From: UBA1181 sp963626555
GTDB taxonomy: Bacteria; Bacteroidota; Bacteroidia; Bacteroidales; Paludibacteraceae
Assembly: GCA_963626555.1 (NCBI GenBank)
Contig: CAVFXQ010000011.1
Span: 1 to 61,892 of the forward strand
Length of the DNA: 61,892 bases
Direction of reading: 5' to 3'
Under the pieces are notes generated by a model. The model did no database searches, had not been told where the DNA came from, and saw nothing but the letters and a program-made list of their open reading frames with translations. Position 1 is the stretch's first letter. Each line of letters opens with the position of its first letter. This document shows, piece by piece, positions 1-8,698 of the stretch. The position numbers and the translations under genes are program-made.

Positions 1-84
1 ATTGTTGCTCTCACTAAGCAGCGCGACGAACTTCTACCCCTCTTGATGAACGGTCAAGCCACAGTGGGAAAACTCAATGCTTAA
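1..84 (+). CDS. hsdS: Type I restriction enzyme specificity subunit, C-terminal end (partial)
   Basis: Only the last 27 codons lie in the window; the frame is open from base 1 to a TAA at 82-84. The peptide contains QRDELLPLLMNGQ, which I recognise from the extreme C-terminus of HsdS subunits, where it forms the end of the second conserved helix region. HsdS recognises the target sequence in type I restriction-modification complexes with HsdM and HsdR. The stop overlaps the 3' end of the convergent xanthine transporter gene by 11 bases. Whether the rest of the gene is intact cannot be judged here. The call rests on one short motif. Confidence 0.6.
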   Translation: MVALTKQRDELLPLLMNGQATVGKLNA

Positions 85-1990
85 ACAAGATTTTACCCGT
101 CGCATCGTCCATGCCCGCAATGATGGCTATGCTCTCGACGTGGAATCCTTTCCCCCTCAGCATGCTGCCACCTTGCTGTTGCCCCTTCTCTATGGCTACC
201 CCCAGCCCGACAACCTCTCCGCCCGCTTGGTTGACAATGTCGATGAGCCCCGTCATCGCTTGCCCATCCGCTAAGAAATCGTCCACAATCAGCACCTTGT
301 CGGTCGACTGTATATAGGGCTTCGACACGAAGATGTTGTTCATCTTCTTATGGGTGAACGAGTAGGCGTGAGATATGTATTTCTCGCCAGGACTGTTGAC
401 GGTCTCTCCTTTTTTCGCAAACACTACGGGTACGTCATACAGCTCGCCAAGTATCGTCGCAATGGCAATCCCACTGGCTTCTATTGTCAGTACTTTCGTA
501 ACCTCTTTGCCCTCGAATCTCTTCTTTAGTTCTTGTGCTATCCGACTGATAACTTCAACATCAATCTGGTGGTTTAGAAAATTGTCCACTCTCAACACAT
601 TGCCTTGCCTTACAATGCCATCCGATAGAATTTTCTTCTCCAAAAAGTTAAGGGAGGGGTCGTCTGTTTGTCCGTTCTTCTCTTTCCCGTTCTTCTCTTC
701 TTTCGGAAGAATAAGGTTGAGAATCACTGCAAGAAGAAAGACAACGGCAACACAGTTGTCTGCGAAGACATCTCTCACAATGTCTGGGAAGATTTTAAAC
801 ATCTCGGTGGCTTGGGTGAATCCTAAGCCTACACTCAGCGACAGACTGACAATCACCATGTTGCGATGTGTATTGCCACACTTGCTCACCATCCCAAAGC
901 TGTTATATAGGATGCCTCCGAGCATCATCAAGATGCAGCCTCCCAACACACACTGCGGAATGGACGTCAATATATATCCAACGATAGGGAAGATGCCTCC
1001 GATGATCATGATGACGGCTCCACATGCGATGGCGAAGCGGTTTACAACTCCCGAAATCGCTGCTAAACCAACATTTTGCGAGAATGAAGTGATCGGCGTG
1101 CATCCGAAGAGTCCTGAAACGGCACTCACATATCCGTCGCAACAAACGGCTTGCCCCATCTCTCGAGTCTCTGGGTTGCGTTTCAATGCGCTTGAACAAA
1201 GGGCGCTGGTGTCTCCGATTGTCTCTGTCGCAGAAACGAGATACACTGCTGTGAATGAGAGAATTGCGCCTAAATTGAACTCTGGCGTGAACGGTAAAAA
1301 GTGGGGCAGGGAAACAATGCCACAGTCTGCTAATCCGTCAAGTTTGATCATTCCCATGAATCCTGCAAGTATGCATCCAACTACCAGTCCGACGAGAACG
1401 GACAACGACCTCAAAAATCCTTTCGCAAAAACCAAACAGCAAAGACACGAAAGCAATGTTACTGTCCCGACAATCCAATTTTGCGTGTTTCCGAAATCGG
1501 GTGAGCCTTGTCCTCCTGCGAATGAGTTGGCTCCGATAGGAAGAAGAGAGAACCCGATGGCGGCGACCATAGTGGCGGCCACGATAGGCGGCACGAGTCT
1601 CATCCAATACTTAGCAAATAGACCTAATGTTCCCTCTATCAATCCGCCGATGATGACAGCCCCCATCAGCGTACCCATGCCGTAGTTGGAGGCTATGCTG
1701 ATGGCAAGCGAAAGAAATGTGAACGAGATGCCCATGACGATTGGCAGTCTCGCCCCGATGCGCCAAACAGGGTAGAGCTGTATGAGCGTTCCAATTCCTG
1801 CGATAATCATGCAGTTTTGAATAAGCATAGCACTTGTTTCGTGTCCTAAACCTATGACGCTTGCGAGAATCATTATAGGTGTGATGTTGCTGACGAACAT
1901 TGCCAACACATGTTGTAAACCGAACGGCACCGCTTGGGCTATAGGTACTCTTCCATCAAGGTGGTATAGGTTATCTATTTTATCATCCAT
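74..1990 (-). CDS. Fusion of NCS2 xanthine permease and xanthine phosphoribosyltransferase
   Basis: A 638-residue protein joining two activities that are normally separate. Residues about 1-440 form a polytopic NCS2 (nucleobase:cation symporter-2) permease with PFGLQHVLAMF near the start and SATETIGDTSA in the middle, typical of xanthine/uracil transporters. Residues about 449-638 are a complete Xpt-like phosphoribosyltransferase: the stretch around ILSDG, LRVDNFLNHQID, LTIEASGIA and the PRPP-binding loop VLIVDDFLADGQA match xanthine PRTases. Inferred role: uptake of xanthine and its conversion to XMP at the inner membrane. An in-frame GTG at 2053 would add 21 residues, but a perfect -7 box (TAATTTTGC, minus strand of 2010-2018) lies just upstream of the ATG at 1990, and the protein from that ATG begins like typical NCS2 proteins, so I choose 1990. 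No frameshift or stop separates the halves. Confidence 0.88.
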   Translation of the reverse strand: MDDKIDNLYHLDGRVPIAQAVPFGLQHVLAMFVSNITPIMILASVIGLGHETSAMLIQNCMIIAGIGTLIQLYPVWRIGARLPIVMGISFTFLSLAISIASNYGMGTLMGAVIIGGLIEGTLGLFAKYWMRLVPPIVAATMVAAIGFSLLPIGANSFAGGQGSPDFGNTQNWIVGTVTLLSCLCCLVFAKGFLRSLSVLVGLVVGCILAGFMGMIKLDGLADCGIVSLPHFLPFTPEFNLGAILSFTAVYLVSATETIGDTSALCSSALKRNPETREMGQAVCCDGYVSAVSGLFGCTPITSFSQNVGLAAISGVVNRFAIACGAVIMIIGGIFPIVGYILTSIPQCVLGGCILMMLGGILYNSFGMVSKCGNTHRNMVIVSLSLSVGLGFTQATEMFKIFPDIVRDVFADNCVAVVFLLAVILNLILPKEEKNGKEKNGQTDDPSLNFLEKKILSDGIVRQGNVLRVDNFLNHQIDVEVISRIAQELKKRFEGKEVTKVLTIEASGIAIATILGELYDVPVVFAKKGETVNSPGEKYISHAYSFTHKKMNNIFVSKPYIQSTDKVLIVDDFLADGQAMTGLIDIVNQAGGEVVGLGVAIEKGQQQGGSMLRGKGFHVESIAIIAGMDDATGKILFKH

Positions 1991-2133
1991 AGTTTTGAAA
2001 AAATATGTCGCAAAATTATTGTTCTTTCCCCGAAATGGCTTCTTTTTTGACACTTATTTCTCGCAAATGGCTTCTTTTGTCTATCTCAACAATTTCAAGT
2101 TATTCCTATAAATGTTAAAATGTCATTTGAGCC

Positions 2134-2165
2134 TTTGTATTTTTGATTATTGTATGTACATTTAC
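2134..2165 (+). promoter_or_regulatory. Bacteroidetes-type promoter
   Basis: -33 box TTTG at 2134-2137, a 19-base spacer, then -7 box TACATTTAC at 2157-2165. It predicts a start site near 2171 and a leader of about 19 bases before the ATG at 2190, which decides the start of the following gene. Confidence 0.6.
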
Positions 2166-2189
2166 GACAATAACACAAATTTTATATTT

Positions 2190-2651
2190 ATGAATATTAT
2201 CGGGAAATGGAAGCCAGTGAAGCTCAATGTGGCAGTGAGCAGAGGCGATGAAGAGTATCGGACAAAAGAGTTGACAAAGGACGAGTTCTTGGCTCATTAT
2301 GAGACACTGACGGAGGAAGAACAAGACGACATTTCGGACTATAAGGATATGTACGAGATGATTTTCGACTTTGCCGAGAACGGAGATATAAACATGATGA
2401 TGTATGTTGCGCCAGAGCTTGTTGAGCAGGTTAAAAGTGAAGGTCTTGAAATTGACGAAGATGGCTACACGGTTATAGAGCAATCAAAGTGGAAAGAGCA
2501 GAACGGTGAGTTCTTCTATGATTCAGGTGTAGAAGGGGGAATGTATGGAGATGATGGGGAGGTCGTTCAATGCGATCCATTCGTGAAGTTCGAAGAAAGG
2601 GAGGATGGCACATTGGTATACTCTTCGATGTACATTTTGCAAAGACTGTAG
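2190..2651 (+). CDS. Small acidic protein of unknown function
   Basis: A 153-residue protein starting MNIIGKWKPVKLN. The frame is open further upstream, but the promoter at 2134-2165 falls inside that extension, so ATG 2190 is preferred. There is no signal peptide or membrane segment. The protein is strongly acidic, and its layout (an N-terminal GKW motif, a helical middle, and a C-terminal Tyr/Phe-rich strand region ending in YSSMYILQRL) is reminiscent of small lipocalin-like proteins of Bacteroidales, but I do not recognise a family with certainty. It is a single-gene unit, closed by the strong terminator at 2680-2718. Confidence 0.6.
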   Translation: MNIIGKWKPVKLNVAVSRGDEEYRTKELTKDEFLAHYETLTEEEQDDISDYKDMYEMIFDFAENGDINMMMYVAPELVEQVKSEGLEIDEDGYTVIEQSKWKEQNGEFFYDSGVEGGMYGDDGEVVQCDPFVKFEEREDGTLVYSSMYILQRL

Positions 2652-2679
2652 GATTTTTTTAGGACGTGAAAGTAACGTG

Positions 2680-2718
2680 TATCGCAACGCAGTTTATTGT
2701 GTTGCGATATTTTTTTTT
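2680..2718 (+). terminator. Rho-independent terminator
   Basis: Twelve-pair stem (TATCGCAACGCA with TGTGTTGCGATA, one G-T pair) with a six-base loop, followed by nine T. It ends the transcript of the small acidic protein gene. The rest of the gap up to 2871 is very AT-rich and shows no clear gene. Confidence 0.85.
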
Positions 2719-2871
2719 GACTGAAAAATTGCCTTGAAACTTATATTTTACAAATTTTTACATTTCTTTGTGTCCTGAAGGTAATGGTTCTATATGTCTA
2801 TATTTATAATGTATCTATATCTATAGGTGTATTAGTATAAATGTTTCTTTTTGTTCTCTAAATTATAAAGC

Positions 2872-5808
2872 ATGATGAAAAACACGAAATGTGCGCTGGC
2901 TATGTCTGCGTTACTGTTGGCTTCGGGAACCTCTATGGGTTCGGTTGTCATTAATGAAATTATGCCCAAGAATGTTTCGTACCAGATCAACGATCAGTTT
3001 CAGTTTTCTGGATGGGCGGAGATTGTTAACAATGGTGAAACGGACGAGGATGTCTCGCTCTATTTCTTCTCTGACGAGGCGGAGAATCCCACGAAATGGC
3101 AAATTACGACAGGTGATGACGACCTCGTCCTGAAACCTGGCGACTTTGCTGTTGTCTATTTCGATGAGATTGAAACGGATGATGATGGGGAAGTTGTCCC
3201 TCTGCATGCAAGTTTCAAGTTGCCTGCTAAGAAAGGTTGCCTCTATTTGTCGGATCAGAGTGGCATCAACATTGATCGCTTGCCTTACGACACGGTATAT
3301 AGGAATATTTCATACGGAAGGATGGCTGATGGCACTTTGGCTCACTTCACGCAACCTACGTTGGGCAAAGCCAATGCGGATGCTAGCGTTGCTTCCGTTC
3401 AAACAGCAGCCCCACAGTTTAGTTTGTCTCCTGGTTTCTACACCCAAGGTCAAACTGTTGAGATATCTGCTGATCCCTCAGCAACAATCTACTACACGAC
3501 GGATGGAAGCGAACCGTCTAAAACAAGTCAAAAATATGAAAGTCCGCTCTCTATTCAATCGAATACGCCTCTGAGGGCAATCGCTGTCAAAGAGGGCGAA
3601 ATAAACAGCAGTATCACTACCGCATCCTATTTCTTCAATGAAAAAATAGAAAAATTACCAATCGTCTCGCTTATAACTTCTCCCGACTTTCTTTACAGCG
3701 AATCTATAGGAATGTTGGTGGCAGGCGAGAACGGCAAGGAAGTGCCAAGTTATTGTGGGGGGCAAGATGATTATGCCAACTACAATACGGATTGGGATCG
3801 TCCTTGCAATTTTGAATTGTTCGACAGGACAAAGAAAGAACGACTCAACCAAGAGGTGAAAATTGGAAATTACGGAGGTTGTTCTCGAACCAAGTATGTT
3901 AAATCTATCAAAGTGAACGCAGGAAAGGTCTATGGCGACAACAAATTGGACTATTCTATCTTCGAGGAGAAACCAAACTTGAAGTGGAAGAGCGTCGTGT
4001 TGAGAAATGCTGGGAACGATTTCGGACGTTCTTACCTTCGTGATGGCTTCATACAGACACTCTTGATTGGTCAAGCAGACATCGACCACCAGGCCTATCA
4101 GCCTGCAATGGTCTTCATCAATGGAGAATTTTATGGAATGCTCAACATTCGCGAACGCACTAACAAGGATTTTATCTACTCCAACTATGGCTTGGACGAG
4201 GGTGAGTTCTACCTCAACGAAGGCAACTGGGCTAATGAGGAGGAGAGTGGCTATGGCAGTTTGATGAGCTACTGCGTTGCTAGTAATGCTGAAAAATCTG
4301 ATTTCTATGAAAACATAGATAATTTGATTGATATCAACGAATTCCTTAATTACTTCATGCTAGAGATGTATTGTGGAAACTCAGATTGGCCAAACGGAAA
4401 TATCAAATGTTGGAGAGACAAAAGAGATGGAGGTAAATGGCGTTGGATCGTCTATGATACAGAGTATTCTATGTCTATCTATGGGAATACGTTGAAAACA
4501 GATTGTTTCACGAATGCTGTGAAACACAATCTTTTCAAGGCGGTCATTAAAAATGAGAAGATTAAAGAACGTCTACTGGCTAAATTCTGTGTACACTTGG
4601 CCACCACTTTCAATCCTGAACGTACGAATCACATCTTGGATAGTCTAATTTCTAACATACAGCCTGATGTGGAGCGTCATATAAAGAAAATCTCAGATGC
4701 ATATAAATTGGAGGCTGTTTTTGAAAATGATATCGAGACTATACGGAGTTTCATCAAGGGTCGCCCTGCTGTGATGTTCAAAAATGCCAACAGCCGTTTC
4801 AGCGTCGACACGTTGCCAATTCATATCTATTCGGATGTGAAAGATGCATCTTTCTCTATCAATGAGGAACCCATCCGAACATCCGATTTCAATAGTTATT
4901 TTTTTACGAAAACCTATTGCCAAATTACAGCCAACGAACCTGTCGGTTATAATTTCTCTCATTGGGAGATAACCTTACCGAACGAGAGTAACACTTTGAA
5001 ACTTTATGAACCAACTTATTGCGATACGTTTGTGGGTGGTTCGTTCAAGGCTGTCTACACGGTAGATGCTGATTTCAATGCGGAGGCTCCTCAAATCTAC
5101 TTCAACGAAGTCTGCGCTTCAAACTCCATCTATTTAGATGAATATCGTGAGGCGGAAGACTGGGTTGAACTCTACAATACAGGACAGTCGGATTACGCAT
5201 TAGGTGGTTTGTTCTTCTCAAACAATATGTCTGATTTAGGTATGTTCCAAATTCCAAGTTCCGATTCCACTATCATCAAGGCGAATGACTATCTTGTCTT
5301 TTGGGCGGATAAGGAAACGGAGCAGGGGGTAAGACACCTCAATTTTAAAATATCGGCTTCGCAGAAAAACACATTGTTCTTGTCTGAATTGAAAAATGGT
5401 CAGTTCTATATACTTGATTCTGTAACCTACCTTCCTCATAAGGAGAATGAGTCATACGCTCGGTTTGGAAAGTATGGAGTGTCTAACCCTACTTGGAAGA
5501 TTACGGGGCGTCCAACCTTCGAATGCCTCAATATCTATGGAAAATCTTTAGATGTAGAGGAGGTGGTAACGATTGGAGAATCATTTGCTTACATCTATCC
5601 GAACCCTGTTGAGGATTGGCTGAATTTCTCATTCTCTTGGGAGGGAGAGTGCCAGGCTCGTATAACCACGCTGAGCGGTATGACGGTGAAAAACTTTACT
5701 GTACATGATGGTGAGAAAGTCTCTGTTGATGATTTGACTTCAGGATTCTATATTGTGATGGTACAGACTCCTAATGGCATGATGACCTTCAAACTCATCA
5801 AAAAGTAG
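2872..5808 (+). CDS. Secreted CotH-family protein with lamin-tail domains and T9SS sorting domain
   Basis: A 978-residue exported protein. Residues 1-23 are a signal peptide. A lamin-tail-like domain follows (SVVINEIMPKN, about 24-150), then a chitobiase/hexosaminidase C-terminal-like beta domain (YYTTDGSEPS, about 180-255), then a CotH domain (about 262-635) with ERTNKDFI, SDWPNGNIKCW and WIVYDTEYSM, matching the protein-kinase-like fold of spore-coat CotH. A second lamin-tail domain starts near 740 (YFNEVCASN). The last 75 residues (YPNPVEDWLNF to the terminal LIKK) are a type A sorting domain for type IX secretion. It is predicted to be exported and cell-surface attached or released. Whether CotH phosphorylates anything here is unknown. 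The gene stands alone; a second ATG lies one codon downstream. Confidence 0.85.
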   Translation: MMKNTKCALAMSALLLASGTSMGSVVINEIMPKNVSYQINDQFQFSGWAEIVNNGETDEDVSLYFFSDEAENPTKWQITTGDDDLVLKPGDFAVVYFDEIETDDDGEVVPLHASFKLPAKKGCLYLSDQSGINIDRLPYDTVYRNISYGRMADGTLAHFTQPTLGKANADASVASVQTAAPQFSLSPGFYTQGQTVEISADPSATIYYTTDGSEPSKTSQKYESPLSIQSNTPLRAIAVKEGEINSSITTASYFFNEKIEKLPIVSLITSPDFLYSESIGMLVAGENGKEVPSYCGGQDDYANYNTDWDRPCNFELFDRTKKERLNQEVKIGNYGGCSRTKYVKSIKVNAGKVYGDNKLDYSIFEEKPNLKWKSVVLRNAGNDFGRSYLRDGFIQTLLIGQADIDHQAYQPAMVFINGEFYGMLNIRERTNKDFIYSNYGLDEGEFYLNEGNWANEEESGYGSLMSYCVASNAEKSDFYENIDNLIDINEFLNYFMLEMYCGNSDWPNGNIKCWRDKRDGGKWRWIVYDTEYSMSIYGNTLKTDCFTNAVKHNLFKAVIKNEKIKERLLAKFCVHLATTFNPERTNHILDSLISNIQPDVERHIKKISDAYKLEAVFENDIETIRSFIKGRPAVMFKNANSRFSVDTLPIHIYSDVKDASFSINEEPIRTSDFNSYFFTKTYCQITANEPVGYNFSHWEITLPNESNTLKLYEPTYCDTFVGGSFKAVYTVDADFNAEAPQIYFNEVCASNSIYLDEYREAEDWVELYNTGQSDYALGGLFFSNNMSDLGMFQIPSSDSTIIKANDYLVFWADKETEQGVRHLNFKISASQKNTLFLSELKNGQFYILDSVTYLPHKENESYARFGKYGVSNPTWKITGRPTFECLNIYGKSLDVEEVVTIGESFAYIYPNPVEDWLNFSFSWEGECQARITTLSGMTVKNFTVHDGEKVSVDDLTSGFYIVMVQTPNGMMTFKLIKK

Positions 5809-5825
5809 AATTAATTTCCAAAAAC

Positions 5826-5857
5826 CAGAGATTTCTGCCATTTTGGCAGAGTCTCTG
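5826..5857. promoter_or_regulatory. Palindromic element upstream of dnaK
   Basis: Perfect inverted repeat TCTGCCA-TTT-TGGCAGA (5834-5850) nested in a second inverted repeat CAGAGA/TCTCTG (5826-5831, 5852-5857). No T-run follows, so it is a poor terminator for the upstream gene. It lies about 70 bases upstream of a sigma-54-like promoter, the usual distance for an enhancer-protein binding site. The regulatory role is inference. Confidence 0.45.
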
Positions 5858-5921
5858 ACATAAAATCATTCCCAAATCAAATAATCTCTGACAATGTTGA
5901 GGCGTGAACTGCAAAAATGTG

Positions 5922-5938
5922 TTTGGCACAGCATTTGA
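5922..5938 (+). promoter_or_regulatory. Possible sigma-54 (-24/-12) promoter of dnaK
   Basis: TTTGGCACAGCATTTGA matches the sigma-54 consensus TGGCAC-N5-TTGC at every fixed position except the final C (A here), with the GG (5925-5926) and the second G (5937) at the canonical 12-base distance. The start site would fall near 5950, leaving a leader of about 60 bases. Confidence 0.45.
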
Positions 5939-5952
5939 AAGAAAAAGGGTGA

Positions 5953-5970
5953 GCGTTGGTTGTGCAACGC
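5953..5970 (+). other. Leader hairpin of dnaK
   Basis: GCGTTG (5953-5958) pairs with CAACGC (5965-5970) around a six-base loop, in the predicted untranslated leader. It could affect mRNA stability or translation; there is no direct evidence. Confidence 0.35.
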
Positions 5971-6010
5971 TTGAAACTAATTTTTGAATAATAATAAAGA
6001 ATATAAAGAT

Positions 6011-7936
6011 ATGGGAAAGATTATTGGAATCGACTTAGGAACGACGAACTCATGCGTCGCAGTCATGGAAGGTAACAATCCGGTTGTTATCGCCAACAGT
6101 GAAGGAAAACGTACCACTCCATCAGTGATTGGTTTCATTGAAGGGGGTGAGCGTAAGGTCGGAGATCCTGCTAAAAGACAGGCTATCACCAATCCTCAAA
6201 AGACTGTTTTCTCAATCAAACGTTTCATGGGTGAGACTTACGATCAAGTAACTAAAGAGATTGAACGTGTGCCTTATAAGGTGGTTCGCGGTGAGAACAA
6301 CTCTCCTCGTGTAGACATTGACGGACGTTTATACTCTCCTCAAGAGATTTCTGCAATGATTCTTCAAAAGATGAAATCAACCGCAGAGGAGTATTTAGGA
6401 GAAAAGGTTACTGAGGCAGTCATCACAGTTCCTGCTTATTTCAACGATGCTCAAAGACAAGCCACTAAGGAGGCAGGCGAAATCGCCGGCTTGACGGTTA
6501 GACGTATCGTCAACGAGCCTACGGCAGCCGCTTTGGCTTACGGTTTGGATAAGAAAGGCAACGATATGAAGATTGTCGTGTTCGACTGCGGTGGTGGTAC
6601 TCACGATGTGTCTGTCCTTGAGTTGGGCGACGGCGTGTTCGAGGTTAAGGCTACCGATGGTGATACTCACTTAGGAGGTGATGATTTCGATCATCGTATC
6701 ATCGAGTGGTTGGTTGATGAGTTCAAAAACGAGAACAATGGTGCCGACTTGACCAAAGACCCAATGGCCTTGCAACGTTTGAAGGAGGCTGCAGAGAAAG
6801 CTAAGATTGAGTTGTCTAACACAACTTCTTCTGAAATCAATTTGCCTTATATCTCAGTCGTTGACGGTGCGCCTAAGCACTTGGTAAAGACTTTGACTCG
6901 TGCAAAGTTTGAGCAATTGATCGATGATTTGATTCAACGTACTATCGCTCCTTGTCGTACCGCTCTTCAAAATGCAGGTCTGACGACTAACGATATTTCA
7001 GAGGTCATTCTCGTCGGAGGTTCTACTCGTATTCCTGCTATTCAAGCCGCTGTTGAGAAATTCTTCGGAAAAGCTCCTTCTAAGGGAGTGAACCCAGATG
7101 AGGTTGTCGCTGTGGGTGCTGCCATCCAAGGTGGTGTGTTGACAGGTGAGGTGAAAGATGTGCTTTTGTTGGATGTAACTCCTCTTTCATTGGGTATTGA
7201 AACAATGGGTGGAGTGATGACAAAGTTGATTGAAGCCAACACTACGATTCCGACTAAGAAGTCTGAAACATTCACAACTGCGGTAGATAATCAACCTTCT
7301 GTTGAGATTCATGTATTGCAAGGTGAGCGTTCAATGGCGAAAGACAACAAAACACTTGGTCGTTTCCACTTGGACGGAATCATGCCAGCGCGTCGTGGAG
7401 AACCTCAGATTGAGGTTACGTTTGACATTGATGCCAATGGTATTGTGAACGTTTCTGCTAAGGATAAGGCTACTGGTAAGGAGCAGAGAATCCGTATTGA
7501 GTCTTCTACAGGATTGAGCAAGGACGAAATCGAGAAGATGAAGGCGGATGCTGCCGCAAATGCCGAGGCTGATAAGAAGGAGAAGGAGCGTATCGACAAA
7601 ATCAACCAAGCAGATAGCGTAATCTTCCAAACAGAGAAGAACTTGAGTGAGTATGGCGATAAGTTGCCTGCCGACAAGAAATCTGCTATCGAGAATGCGT
7701 TGAACAAATTGAAAGAAGCTCATAAAGCTCAAGATATCGCAGGTATCGATGCTGGAATCTCTGAGGTGAACGCTGCATTCCAAGCTGCAAGCCAAGAGAT
7801 GTACAATGCTCAGGCACAAGCAGGGCAGGCTCAAGGTCAACCAAATGCGGGTGCTAACCAAGGAGCAGGCGCACAAGGTGGAAACACTGGCAAGGATGAC
7901 AACATCACTGATGTTGACTTCGAAGAGGTTAAGTAA
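6011..7936 (+). CDS. dnaK: Chaperone Hsp70 (DnaK)
   Basis: A 641-residue cytoplasmic Hsp70. The ATPase domain starts with IGIDLGTTNSCVAVME and contains the adenosine-loop signature VILVGGSTRIPAIQ. The linker DVLLLDVTPLSLGIET leads to the substrate-binding domain; the lid is followed by a Gln/Gly/Ala-rich tail ending DVDFEEVK, the usual DnaK end. The phosphate-2 loop reads FDCGGGTHDVS, with Cys and His where many DnaK have Leu and Phe; the essential Gly-Gly-Thr are intact. An upstream extension exists, but MGKIIGIDLGT is the standard start. No dnaJ or grpE is adjacent. The upstream palindrome and sigma-54-like promoter suggest special stress control. A terminator follows at 7952. Confidence 0.97.
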   Translation: MGKIIGIDLGTTNSCVAVMEGNNPVVIANSEGKRTTPSVIGFIEGGERKVGDPAKRQAITNPQKTVFSIKRFMGETYDQVTKEIERVPYKVVRGENNSPRVDIDGRLYSPQEISAMILQKMKSTAEEYLGEKVTEAVITVPAYFNDAQRQATKEAGEIAGLTVRRIVNEPTAAALAYGLDKKGNDMKIVVFDCGGGTHDVSVLELGDGVFEVKATDGDTHLGGDDFDHRIIEWLVDEFKNENNGADLTKDPMALQRLKEAAEKAKIELSNTTSSEINLPYISVVDGAPKHLVKTLTRAKFEQLIDDLIQRTIAPCRTALQNAGLTTNDISEVILVGGSTRIPAIQAAVEKFFGKAPSKGVNPDEVVAVGAAIQGGVLTGEVKDVLLLDVTPLSLGIETMGGVMTKLIEANTTIPTKKSETFTTAVDNQPSVEIHVLQGERSMAKDNKTLGRFHLDGIMPARRGEPQIEVTFDIDANGIVNVSAKDKATGKEQRIRIESSTGLSKDEIEKMKADAAANAEADKKEKERIDKINQADSVIFQTEKNLSEYGDKLPADKKSAIENALNKLKEAHKAQDIAGIDAGISEVNAAFQAASQEMYNAQAQAGQAQGQPNAGANQGAGAQGGNTGKDDNITDVDFEEVK

Positions 7937-7951
7937 ATTATATTATATGTT

Positions 7952-7991
7952 AGAGAGTGTGGATCAAAAACTCACACTCTCTTTAATTTTT
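7952..7991 (+). terminator. Rho-independent terminator after dnaK
   Basis: Ten-pair stem AGAGAGTGTG/CACACTCTCT (7952-7961, 7973-7982) with an 11-base loop and a T-rich tail. Confidence 0.85.
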
Positions 7992-8012
7992 TCATTTTTT
8001 AGTATTACACTT

Positions 8013-8543
8013 ATGTTAGGAACAAGATCAAAAGGGTTGGGAATGGCTCGGCCAGAGCGCATTCATCAAATGATATGTAAAAAGCTACTTGTTGGGTTGA
8101 ATCAACGTATAGGGGAAAAGAATAAGCGTTTTTGTGCAAATTTACTTTATGAAGATAGTATTAGGACAAAAGAAACTGATGAAAAAGACAGAGAGATTGT
8201 CCCTGATATTTCATTCTATAACAAATATTATGAGGAAAAGAAGAAGCCAAGGCTGGATGATTTGTTGTTTTTGATAGAGGTTTCGAGAGGGAAAAAGTGT
8301 GTACGGACGGAGAGGAACATAAAGGATATGTTCTCTCGTGAGCCAACGCTACAAGAAGCGTTTCTCTACTATTATGAAATAGATAAGTGGTTTAGGTACA
8401 CGCGAGTGAAGGGTGCTAAAGTTCCCTATTCAATTGAACAAACGGACTATTCTGAGGTGTTCGGGGTGAGTTTGCAAAAATATCTTCTCTTTGAAAATCT
8501 GCCGAGCCAAAAGGAAGAATGTTGGACAGAACTCAAAGAGTAA
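8013..8543 (+). CDS. Uncharacterised protein, possibly a Uma2-like PD-(D/E)xK nuclease
   Basis: A 176-residue protein. The start is the first ATG after the dnaK terminator; an ATG at 8043 (MARPERIHQ) is an alternative. The core contains VPDISFYN, then about 20 residues later LLFLIEVSRGKK. The spacing of PD and E-x-S resembles the Uma2 / putative restriction endonuclease family with a PD-(D/E)xK fold, as does the His-rich N-terminal helix (RIHQMICKKL). Similarity is weak, and catalytic activity is not shown by the sequence. There is no signal peptide. What it acts on is unknown. Confidence 0.5.
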   Translation: MLGTRSKGLGMARPERIHQMICKKLLVGLNQRIGEKNKRFCANLLYEDSIRTKETDEKDREIVPDISFYNKYYEEKKKPRLDDLLFLIEVSRGKKCVRTERNIKDMFSREPTLQEAFLYYYEIDKWFRYTRVKGAKVPYSIEQTDYSEVFGVSLQKYLLFENLPSQKEECWTELKE

Positions 8544-8698
8544 AAAAAGTTCTGTTGAAGAAATGAATTTGTAACCTTACTTGTATTCAAGGGCTGTTTT
8601 GTTGAACATATAATTGTAAAATTTGCAATGATTGTATTTTTTATTATCATTGCAAAGCAATTTAGCTGAGTGTTGAGTAAATTATAATTATTGTGAAT

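Noticed and set aside
375..1685. A 436-codon open frame on the plus strand opposite the xanthine permease-PRTase gene
   Set aside because: The opposite strand carries a clear two-domain protein with conserved motifs; the plus-strand product has no recognisable domain, no matching promoter and biased residues typical of antisense frames.
5826..5857. Palindrome after the CotH-protein gene as a terminator
   Set aside because: The stem lacks a T-run on the plus strand, and its inner part TCTGCCA-TTT-TGGCAGA looks more like a protein-binding site upstream of dnaK.
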